From positions 1-5,197 of the forward strand of contig CAYYBZ010000176.1 of assembly GCA_964470285.1 (NCBI GenBank): a stretch of 5,197 bases of DNA, read 5' to 3'. Below, in pieces: positions 1 to 5,197 of this stretch; position 1 is the first letter of the stretch, and every line of letters starts with the position of its first letter. The DNA comes from CAYYBZ01 sp964470285 [NCBI: uncultured Oligoflexia bacterium]. GTDB lineage: Bacteria > Bdellovibrionota_G > CAYYBZ01. Both the position numbers and the translations under genes were made by a program. The notes beneath the pieces were generated by a model. It was not told where the DNA came from and ran no database searches. It saw only the letters and a list, made by a program, of their open reading frames with translations.

Positions 1-342
1 TCTTGTCAATTTTAATGAACAGAAAGCTGCTTTTGTGTGGGCTCCTACTTTTAAAAAATGGATGCGGGCCTTTTCAAATCTTCTTTTTTTTAAAAGCTTA
101 TCCCCCTTTTTAAGATGGTCAATTTTGAAAAGCCTTTTAATCCTTCCGTAAATAAGGGTTAGTATGAGAAATGCAAGAAGTAACAGCGCACCGAAGACAA
201 TGTATTTTTTATTTTTGAAATGAGGAAGAGCATTGTAAAGCGGTTTTAGATATGGGTATAGTGAATCAATAAATCCATCTATATAATCCTTCGCTTTGTT
301 TAGATATATTATAAATATTTTGAATAGTTCCTTAGAATTCAT
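1..342 (-). CDS. Membrane-anchored protein with probable TPR repeat, N-terminal part (C-terminus outside window)
   Basis: An open minus-strand frame of 114 codons runs off the left edge with no stop. The ATG at 342 is the first start after an in-frame TAG at 364-366. An AGGA about 11 nt upstream is a somewhat distant ribosome binding site. Residues 1-45 are mixed basic and aromatic. Residues 47-66 form one strongly hydrophobic segment (starting YIVFGALLLLAF) followed by the basic stretch GRIKRLFK, which by the positive-inside rule puts the C-terminal side in the cytoplasm. Residues 79-110 have the spacing of a tetratricopeptide-type helix pair (GDKLLKKRRFEKARIHFLK), and more repeats may follow outside the window. 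I do not recognise the family and assign no function. The start lies 78 bp downstream of the HD gene in the same direction, so the two could share transcripts. The frame and the membrane segment are clear; the TPR assignment is an inference from one partial repeat. Confidence 0.72.
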   Translation of the reverse strand, partial: MNSKELFKIFIIYLNKAKDYIDGFIDSLYPYLKPLYNALPHFKNKKYIVFGALLLLAFLILTLIYGRIKRLFKIDHLKKGDKLLKKRRFEKARIHFLKVGAHTKAAFCSLKLTR

Positions 343-343
343 A

Positions 344-418
344 GCGCATTTTGTCCTAAATATCTAAAAATTTTAGCATATTTATATACATCTAGGAAAT
401 ATTTAGGATATTAAGCGC
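344..418. repeat. Inverted repeat in the gap before the TPR-like gene
   Basis: TCCTAAATAT at 354-363 and its exact reverse complement ATATTTAGGA at 399-408 form a perfect 10-bp inverted repeat with a 35-nt centre. The self-complementary tetranucleotide GCGC flanks both arms at equal distance (6 nt out, 344-347 and 415-418), so the symmetry extends over about 75 bp. Inside is a 13-bp palindrome, CTAAAAATTTTAG (364-376). Read on the minus strand, the downstream arm contains AGGA, the probable ribosome binding site of the gene starting at 342. No T-run follows, so this is not an ordinary intrinsic terminator. It could be an operator or an RNA hairpin that hides the ribosome binding site in read-through transcripts. 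Confidence 0.6.
370..378 (-). promoter_or_regulatory. Extended -10 promoter candidate for the TPR-like gene
   Basis: On the minus strand the sequence reads TGCTAAAAT, an extended -10 element (TGn plus TAAAAT, 5 of 6 matches to TATAAT). Seventeen bases upstream the -35 hexamer is poor (TTCCTA), as is common for extended -10 promoters. Transcription would start near 363, giving a 5' leader of about 21 nt that includes the AGGA at 354-357. The element lies between the arms of the inverted repeat. AT-rich DNA produces such matches by chance, so confidence is limited. Confidence 0.35.
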
Positions 419-420
419 GC

Positions 421-975
421 TTACAATCCCAGTTCTTTTGCAATACTCTGCATGGCGGCTATTACATTTTCAATATGATCATCAAGCACTATGTTTAATT
501 CCCTTGCCCCTTCTATTATTTCTTCTCTGTTGACGTTTTTTGCAAAGGCCTTTTCCTTCATTCTTTTTTTAACAGATTTTAACTTTACATCCATAAGCGA
601 TTTTGAAGGTCTTACAAGTGCCGCCGCTGTTATAAGACCGGTCAGCTCATCACATGCAAGAAGGGTTTTGGCCATTTTAGTTTCCAACGGAATACCGTGA
701 TGTCTGTTATGTGATTTTACGGCCAAAATAATGTCATTTTCATAACCTTCTTTTTCCAGTATTTTGGCACCATCTAAACTGTGTTTCTCGATTTGCGGAG
801 AGATTTCGTAATCCAAATCGTGCAGCAGGCCGGTTATGCCCCACTTTTCTACGTCTTCATTAAACAGTTGTGCATAGTGTTTCATAGAAGCCTCAACGGC
901 CAGGCAATGCTTTATCAGGTTTTCATTTTTAATATACTTTCTAAGTAACTCAAAGGCCTCATCTCTTGTCCTCAT
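421..975 (-). CDS. HD-superfamily hydrolase (HDIG type, COG2316-like)
   Basis: This 184-residue protein is a stand-alone HD domain. The metal-binding pattern is visible as H23 (IKHCLAVE), the H52-D53 doublet in GLLHDLDYE, and D109 in LLACDELTGLI. Further histidines at H65, H89, H92 and H93 could supply a second metal site. Families with this layout are metal-dependent phosphohydrolases. The C-terminal half, with VRPSKSL followed by a basic KLKSVKKRMKEKAFAKNV stretch, resembles the widely distributed predicted HD hydrolases of COG2316, whose substrate I do not know. It has no signal peptide or membrane segment, so it is probably cytoplasmic. The ATG at 975 follows a good GAAGGGA ribosome binding site about 5 nt away. 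It is divergent from the iron-sulfur gene across 147 bp. No attached sensor, synthetase or effector domain points to a nucleotide-signalling role. Confidence 0.88.
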   Translation of the reverse strand: MRTRDEAFELLRKYIKNENLIKHCLAVEASMKHYAQLFNEDVEKWGITGLLHDLDYEISPQIEKHSLDGAKILEKEGYENDIILAVKSHNRHHGIPLETKMAKTLLACDELTGLITAAALVRPSKSLMDVKLKSVKKRMKEKAFAKNVNREEIIEGARELNIVLDDHIENVIAAMQSIAKELGL

Positions 976-1081
976 AAATTCCCTTCTTTAATCTGTAGCC
1001 TTTTAACCTAATATAGTAAAGATTGTTCTGTCAACATAACATTTTTCAATAATGATTATGAATGTTTAGATGGCATTTCAA

Positions 1082-1110
1082 TTGACAATAAAAGTTAAAA
1101 AACTGATAAT
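1082..1110 (+). promoter_or_regulatory. Near-consensus sigma-70 promoter for the iron-sulfur protein gene
   Basis: A perfect -35 hexamer TTGACA (1082-1087) is followed by a 17-bp spacer and GATAAT (1105-1110), a 5 of 6 match to the -10 consensus. The expected start point is around 1117-1119. This is only about 4-6 nt before the ATG at 1123, so the mRNA would have almost no leader. No Shine-Dalgarno sequence is visible before that ATG, which agrees with this. The DNA upstream (1040-1081) is AT-rich and could also act as an UP element. Confidence 0.62.
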
Positions 1111-1122
1111 TAACCGCTAATA

Positions 1123-2715
1123 ATGAAATTAAAAAATTACAGGCTAATTTCACAGATTTTTTTCTTTACCGCATTTTTGTATCTTCTAAATCGTACAGAA
1201 TACACAGGCGATCAGGAGCTTGCATACCCGGTAAGGCTTTTTCTGGATATTAATCCGCTTATCACAATAACTACATTTTTAACAACATATACGGTCCCCC
1301 TTTTACTGTGGCTTTCCGTATTTACCGTTATATTAACTCTCGTTTTTGGAAGATTTTTCTGCGGGTGGGTATGTCCTTTCGGCTCTATAAATCATTTCGC
1401 AAGCTATGTTTTTGATAAGGTTAATCCGGATCCTAAAAGAGGCAGATATTCAAAATCGCAAAAATCAAAATATGTCATACTGTTCGTTGTTCTGGGCAGT
1501 TCTCTAGCCGGACTGCATCTTGTAGGAATTCTCGACCCTATCAGTCTAGTCATAAGATCTTTTACCGTTGGAATACTCCCCGTGTTAAACTTTATTTTAA
1601 GAGCAATAATCTACCCCGTTCTCTCTGCTGATTTAGATATTGTGGATTCGACTCTGATTCCTATTTTTCAAAATGTTAAGGGTTTTATCCTCAGTCATGA
1701 ACAGACTTTTTACTGGCAGGGATTCTTTATATTTTCACTTTTCATTGTAATTCTTATTCTGAATATGTTCAAAAACAGATTCTTTTGCAGGGTTCTTTGT
1801 CCTTTGGGAGCTCTTCTGGGAATTTTGTCAAAATACTCCATACTTGAACTCGATCAGAGCGATTTATGTGATTCATGCCTTAAATGCGTAAGAACCTCAC
1901 AGGGAGGAGCCCGACCTTATGAAAAAGATAAATGGAAAAAAACAGAATGCGTTTTATGCATGAACTGTGTTTCAGTTTGCGATAGAAATTCTTTAAAATT
2001 TCGCTTAAATGCTTCAAAGGGTCGAAACATAGGCCGTACCGATGTCAAAAGAAGAGCATTTATTGCTTCTTTCTTATCAGGAGCGTTAGCAACGCCCTTT
2101 GTAAAACTAACTCCCGGAACAAAAACCTACAATCCTAAACTAATAAGACCCCCGGGATCATTGCCGGAAAAGGATTTTTTAAAAACCTGCATAAAATGTG
2201 AAGAATGCATGAAAGTCTGCCTTACCAACGTTTTACAACCGACGTTTTTGGAATCCGGTCCGGAAGGACTCTGGTCTCCTCTTCTAGATATGAAAACGGG
2301 ATACTGTGAATTCAAATGTACCCTTTGCGGTCAGGTATGCCCGACGGGAGCCATAAAAGAATTACCGGTTGAAATAAAGAAAAAAGTTAAAATAGGTCTT
2401 GCATTTGTCGATAGGAACAGATGTCTGCCGTTTGCATTCGACATACCGTGTATAGTCTGCGAAGAGCATTGCCCTACTTCGCCAAAGGCAATCAAGCTTG
2501 AAAATATCGAAAAAATAAATGTATCGGGTGAAAAGATCAAACTGCAATTACCCCATGTAATTCCTGATATATGCACGGGATGCGGAATATGTGAATATAA
2601 ATGCCCTGTAGTAGACAAACCGGCAATAAGAGTGACAAGTTTGAACGAGGACAGGCATCCCGGAAACAAACCTCTTTTAGAAAAAAAGCCTACAAACAAC
2701 CCTTATTCTTCTTAA
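1123..2715 (+). CDS. NapH/NapG-like fused membrane polyferredoxin (4Fe-4S electron-transfer protein)
   Basis: This 530-residue protein has 27 cysteines. Residues 1-240 form a NapH/CcoG/NosR-type membrane part. It has hydrophobic segments near 8-23, 54-77, 116-136 and 196-216 and two Fer4_5-style motifs, C80-GWV-C84-P and C222-RVL-C226-P. The loop at 99-117 is strongly basic, placing these motifs on the cytoplasmic side. A cysteine-rich region follows (C249, C252, C255 and C276, C279, C282, C286). A twin-arginine-like R310-R311-AFI and a hydrophobic stretch (312-328) then lead into a NapG/MauM-like part with four cysteine groups: C356/359/362/366, C395/399/402/406, C434/443/446/450 and C484/487/490/494. 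In the related families such proteins pass electrons between quinol and a reductase or dehydrogenase. No such partner is encoded here, so the donor and acceptor are unknown. The ATG at 1123 is the first start after the in-frame stop at 1111 and has no Shine-Dalgarno sequence. The 3' end overlaps the aminopeptidase gene. Confidence 0.9.
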   Translation: MKLKNYRLISQIFFFTAFLYLLNRTEYTGDQELAYPVRLFLDINPLITITTFLTTYTVPLLLWLSVFTVILTLVFGRFFCGWVCPFGSINHFASYVFDKVNPDPKRGRYSKSQKSKYVILFVVLGSSLAGLHLVGILDPISLVIRSFTVGILPVLNFILRAIIYPVLSADLDIVDSTLIPIFQNVKGFILSHEQTFYWQGFFIFSLFIVILILNMFKNRFFCRVLCPLGALLGILSKYSILELDQSDLCDSCLKCVRTSQGGARPYEKDKWKKTECVLCMNCVSVCDRNSLKFRLNASKGRNIGRTDVKRRAFIASFLSGALATPFVKLTPGTKTYNPKLIRPPGSLPEKDFLKTCIKCEECMKVCLTNVLQPTFLESGPEGLWSPLLDMKTGYCEFKCTLCGQVCPTGAIKELPVEIKKKVKIGLAFVDRNRCLPFAFDIPCIVCEEHCPTSPKAIKLENIEKINVSGEKIKLQLPHVIPDICTGCGICEYKCPVVDKPAIRVTSLNEDRHPGNKPLLEKKPTNNPYSS

Positions 2716-4190
2716 ATCAGTTCCAGGTATTTAAGAATTGTTTTAATTCCAAATCCCGATGACCCTTTCGGATAAATGGAAGATGAATCGTTTCTGTGAT
2801 AATCATTTCCGGCAAAATCAATATGCATCCACGGGTTATTGCCCACGAACTCGGATAAGAACATTGAAGCGGTGAGAATTCCTCCTCCTGCACCGAAAGA
2901 TGCATTTTTTATATCGGCAAGAGAGCTTTTTAAAAACCTTAAATATTCATTCATCTTGGGTACTCTTATAAAAACTTCTCCGGATTCAATTGAAGCACGC
3001 TCAAATCTTTTTGAAATTTTATCGGAATTTGTCATGTACGGAGCAATAAAATCCCCAAGAGCAATCATGCACGATCCTGCAAGGGTGGCCATATCGATTA
3101 TTTCGTCAGGCTTGTATTTTTGAACGTAAGTTAGAGAGTCTGCCAGAAGAAGTCTTCCCTCTGCATCGGTATTCTCAACTTCGACTGTTTTTCCGCTTAA
3201 AGTTTTAATAACGTCCTCAGGTTTAAAAGAGCTTTCATTAACGGTATTTTCGACCACAGGCATAATACCGATCATTCCGATTTTTGCTTTTAGCTTTGCG
3301 GCACATTCAATGACAGCTAAAACTACGGCCGCTCCAAACATATCCCCCTTCATTCCAATCATTGCCTTTGCAGGTTTTAAATTATACCCTCCCGTATCGA
3401 ATGTTACTCCTTTTCCTACTAATGCTATCTTTTTGCTGTATCCTCTGGGTAAATATTCGATAACAAGCAGTATTGATCCGTTTTTTGATCCTTTCCCCAC
3501 ATCGTAAATCGCATTCATGCCCATATGTTTTATCTGCTTACTGTTAAAAGCTCTCACCTTAATGTTTTTATGTTTAGCAAGCTTAAGGCATCTTTTTTTG
3601 AATTCAGGCGGATTTAGGATGTTTGAGGGTTCATTAACATTGTCACGGACGCTGTAAAGTGTTTCAAGATATGTTTTTACTCTTTTGAGGATTTTATTAG
3701 CGCTTAAAAAGCTTTTAGAATCCTCAAGGAATATAAAGATTTTAAATTTATACTTGTATTTTTGTGTTTTATACTTTTCAAATCTGTAAGCGGCAAGGCC
3801 TATGCCTTCAAGGGCATTCTCAAGAATACCGACTGATTTAAGCGATTTGGAATGGAGAATACCAATTTCGCTCAAACCTACCGAGTAAAGTTGTTTTACG
3901 GCTCCCCCGAAATTCTCCTTTAGTTCAAAAGGAGTTACGTTTTTTGCAGTTGGAAGTAAAAGAAGTGCTATTTTTTTAATGCTTAAGTCGGGTGAATCTA
4001 TGATTCTAAGGTTATTATAATCCGAATGATTATTTGAGTTAACCAATTTATCGTATATTTCTTTTAAAAAGGACTTCGAAATTTTTTTAACAGATAAAAG
4101 CTTTTCCTCCTCTCCTTTAAAAACAGGAATTAGAAGAATATCGGCTTTCGACTTTGATAAATCAAGACTGCAAATATCTAATTCATACAT
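2712..4190 (-). CDS. pepA: Leucyl aminopeptidase (peptidase family M17, PepA-like)
   Basis: This 492-residue protein is close to the usual length of about 500 for cytosolic M17 aminopeptidases, which are hexameric two-metal enzymes that remove N-terminal residues from peptides. Every key residue known from E. coli PepA is present with a constant offset of 10. The metal ligands are K260 (in LVGKG), D265 (TFDTGG), D283 (MKGDM), D342 and E344 (NTDAEGRL), and the catalytic pair is K272 and R346. The C-terminal domain also carries the family's GGGILTASMFL and WMHIDFAG segments. The N-terminal domain (1-180) is poorly conserved and lysine-rich, as is common. There is no signal peptide. The ATG at 4190 has a GGGAG ribosome binding site about 8 nt upstream. 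It starts 23 bp after the bactofilin stop, suggesting co-transcription, and its stop overlaps that of the convergent iron-sulfur gene. It should be active. PepA in some bacteria also binds DNA, which cannot be judged here. Confidence 0.93.
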   Translation of the reverse strand: MYELDICSLDLSKSKADILLIPVFKGEEEKLLSVKKISKSFLKEIYDKLVNSNNHSDYNNLRIIDSPDLSIKKIALLLLPTAKNVTPFELKENFGGAVKQLYSVGLSEIGILHSKSLKSVGILENALEGIGLAAYRFEKYKTQKYKYKFKIFIFLEDSKSFLSANKILKRVKTYLETLYSVRDNVNEPSNILNPPEFKKRCLKLAKHKNIKVRAFNSKQIKHMGMNAIYDVGKGSKNGSILLVIEYLPRGYSKKIALVGKGVTFDTGGYNLKPAKAMIGMKGDMFGAAVVLAVIECAAKLKAKIGMIGIMPVVENTVNESSFKPEDVIKTLSGKTVEVENTDAEGRLLLADSLTYVQKYKPDEIIDMATLAGSCMIALGDFIAPYMTNSDKISKRFERASIESGEVFIRVPKMNEYLRFLKSSLADIKNASFGAGGGILTASMFLSEFVGNNPWMHIDFAGNDYHRNDSSSIYPKGSSGFGIKTILKYLELI

Positions 4191-4213
4191 CTCTAAATCT
4201 CCCGAAAGGTCGT

Positions 4214-4663
4214 TTAATCAATATCGGAATTTGTCTTTATCTTTCTTTTTTCTTCAAAAGCAAATTGGGCCGATTTACCTTCAGAACCCATTTTAATCTC
4301 TCCCTCAAAAAAACATCCCTCTGCTATGGCAACAACGTTGGCTACAATATTTCCTCTGAACTTGGCAGAGCTTCTAAGCTCAAGTTTTTTGGCCGCCTTT
4401 ACGTTTCCCTCAAAGTCACCTTCAATGACGACCTGATCAGCCGACATTTCACCTTTGAATTTCCCTGTGTTTCCGACCAGGAAAAGACCCTGAATATTGG
4501 CATCACCTTCAAAACCGCCTTCAAGTTTAACGTTATTTTTGCCCAGAATCTCCCCCTTTATTCTAACTTCCGGACTTATTCTTGTCGAAATGTCTCCGAG
4601 CTTATCGGTTGATCTTCTTGCAAGTATGTCAAGATCATCTTTTTCTTTACTTTTTTGAAACAT
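4214..4663 (-). CDS. Bactofilin (polymer-forming cytoskeletal protein, DUF583)
   Basis: This 149-residue protein has the bactofilin layout: a polar N-terminal tail (1-26), a right-handed beta-helix core (about 27-126) and a charged C-terminal tail (127-149, rich in K, E and D). The core shows the family's short repeats with glycine turns: IKGEI (35-39), LEGGFEGD (47-54), FKGEM (69-73), IEGDFEGNV (80-88), FRGNI (102-106) and FEGEI (119-123). Bactofilins polymerise without nucleotides into filaments or membrane-associated sheets. They act as scaffolds for cell shape, stalks, division or polar complexes, often recruiting peptidoglycan hydrolases. No membrane segment is visible. The ATG at 4663 has a strong GGAGG ribosome binding site 5-6 nt upstream. 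The gene lies 48 bp after der and 23 bp before the aminopeptidase gene. The M23 peptidase gene often found beside bactofilins is not present here. The family call is firm; the specific role is unknown. Confidence 0.93.
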   Translation of the reverse strand: MFQKSKEKDDLDILARRSTDKLGDISTRISPEVRIKGEILGKNNVKLEGGFEGDANIQGLFLVGNTGKFKGEMSADQVVIEGDFEGNVKAAKKLELRSSAKFRGNIVANVVAIAEGCFFEGEIKMGSEGKSAQFAFEEKRKIKTNSDID

Positions 4664-4682
4664 GTTTCCCTCCGCATAAAAA

Positions 4683-4711
4683 ACACTATTCCAAGGTAAA
4701 ACTTAAGTCAA
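4683..4711 (-). promoter_or_regulatory. Weak promoter candidate upstream of the bactofilin gene
   Basis: On the minus strand TTGACT (4706-4711, 5 of 6 matches to the -35 consensus) is followed by 17 bp and TAGTGT (4683-4688, 3 of 6 matches to the -10 consensus). A start near 4676 would give a leader of about 13 nt carrying the GGAGG site. It begins directly after the der stop codon. The -10 is poor, so the bactofilin and aminopeptidase genes may simply be transcribed from upstream of der. Confidence 0.25.
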
Positions 4712-5197
4712 CTATTCCTTTCGGTAAGAAGTTCTTACTGGAACCCCGCTGAATACATACTTCTTTCTTAAGAGATTTATCAGGAATTTGTCGTATCTGT
4801 TCTTAATAAAAGATGGATTATTACAGAACACAAGAAATTTCGGAGGCGCCGTATGAGTCTGCGTAATATATTTTATTTTACCCCTGACTCCTCTTTTGCC
4901 TTTCACGAATTTAATCTTTTCATTTATCCGGGATTCTCTAATGAATTTATTAAGTGTCTTCGTGGGAATATTTTTTTCGTAGTATTGTCTGACCTTGGTA
5001 ACCTCCTTCATAATTTTTTCAATATTTTCATTGTTTTTTGCTGAAGTAAAAATAAAAGGACAAAAAGAAAGCGAAGGGTAAGATTTTCGAATGTTAATTT
5101 CAAATTCTCTGTAATCGACATCCTTGTAATCTTCAAGTTCATCTATCTTATTTACAACTACCAGAAGTGCTTTTCCTCTTGAAAGAGCATGATTGGA
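4712..5197 (-). CDS. der: Ribosome-assembly GTPase Der (EngA), C-terminal part (N-terminus outside window)
   Basis: The open frame enters at the right edge and ends with TAG at 4712-4714, giving the last 161 residues. Der has two GTPase domains in tandem followed by a KH-like domain and acts in maturation of the large ribosomal subunit. What is visible is the end of the second GTPase domain and the KH-like domain. The guanine-specificity motif (G4) is NKID at visible residues 16-19, where most Der proteins have NKWD. The G5 motif is SAK at 52-54. The KH-like part carries the family's recognisable KIKYITQTHTAPPKFLVF (107-124), a NNP turn, the RYDKFLINLLRKKY segment and the terminal GVPVRT. It ends shortly after this, without the lysine-rich tail seen in E. 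coli Der. The G1-G3 motifs lie outside the window, so intactness upstream cannot be checked. It is probably the first visible gene of a der-bactofilin-pepA transcription unit. Confidence 0.9.
   Translation of the reverse strand, partial: SNHALSRGKALLVVVNKIDELEDYKDVDYREFEINIRKSYPSLSFCPFIFTSAKNNENIEKIMKEVTKVRQYYEKNIPTKTLNKFIRESRINEKIKFVKGKRGVRGKIKYITQTHTAPPKFLVFCNNPSFIKNRYDKFLINLLRKKYVFSGVPVRTSYRKE

Noticed and set aside
354-408. Inverted repeat as an intrinsic terminator of the HD gene
   Set aside because: The stem is AT-rich, the loop is about 35 nt and no T-run follows on the minus strand.
1010-1034. TTGACA (1029-1034, minus strand) with TATATT (1010-1015) as a promoter for the HD gene
   Set aside because: Both hexamers are good, but the spacer is only 13 bp, too short for a sigma-70 promoter. 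With a 17-bp spacer the -10 position reads TTAGGT, which is poor. The HD gene's promoter is probably in 976-1122 but I cannot place it.
2331-2699. 122-codon minus-strand open frame inside the iron-sulfur gene
   Set aside because: It lies opposite the cysteine-rich C-terminal region, whose motifs fix the plus-strand reading. The antisense product has no recognisable feature.
4154-4612. 152-codon plus-strand open frame opposite the bactofilin gene
   Set aside because: It is fully antisense to a clear bactofilin and to the start of the aminopeptidase gene, and its translation shows no domain-like pattern. It is a shadow frame.
4853-5044. 63-codon plus-strand open frame opposite der
   Set aside because: The opposite strand encodes the conserved KH-like domain of Der, so this frame is a shadow.

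Overview
The window is AT-rich bacterial chromosomal DNA with six genes packed closely together. Five lie on the minus strand and one on the plus strand. The gene content (Der GTPase, M17 leucyl aminopeptidase, a bactofilin, an HD-domain hydrolase and a membrane polyferredoxin with NapH-type CxxxCP motifs) suggests a Gram-negative-type bacterium with anaerobic or facultative respiratory metabolism. Nothing fixes the phylum, and no rRNA, tRNA, CRISPR array or transposase is visible.

Layout. Bases 1-342 (minus) hold the N-terminal part of a membrane-anchored, probably TPR-containing protein that runs off the left edge. A 78-bp gap (343-420) carries a perfect 10-bp inverted repeat, an extended -10 promoter candidate and the ribosome binding site of that gene. 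Bases 421-975 (minus) encode an HD-superfamily hydrolase of the HDIG type. The 147-bp divergent gap 976-1122 holds a near-consensus sigma-70 promoter (TTGACA, 17 bp, GATAAT) pointing right. Its predicted start point lies only a few bases before the ATG of the next gene.

Bases 1123-2715 (plus) encode a 530-residue iron-sulfur membrane protein that looks like a NapH-type electron-transfer protein fused head to tail with a NapG/MauM-type polyferredoxin. A twin-arginine-like motif and a hydrophobic segment sit at the join. The gene ends in a 4-bp tail-to-tail overlap with the neighbouring aminopeptidase gene, and the palindrome TTAA serves both stop codons.

On the right, three minus-strand genes follow one another in the order der (3' end only, 4712-5197), bactofilin (4214-4663) and leucyl aminopeptidase (2712-4190). 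Their gaps are 48 and 23 bp, so they may be co-transcribed. They cover ribosome assembly, cell-shape or envelope scaffolding and peptide turnover, and their adjacency may be no more than housekeeping packing.

The most unusual items are the NapH-NapG-like fusion, which could carry electrons across the membrane in one polypeptide, its short-leader promoter, and the inverted repeat that overlaps a ribosome binding site at 344-418. No complete novel system is evident in this window.
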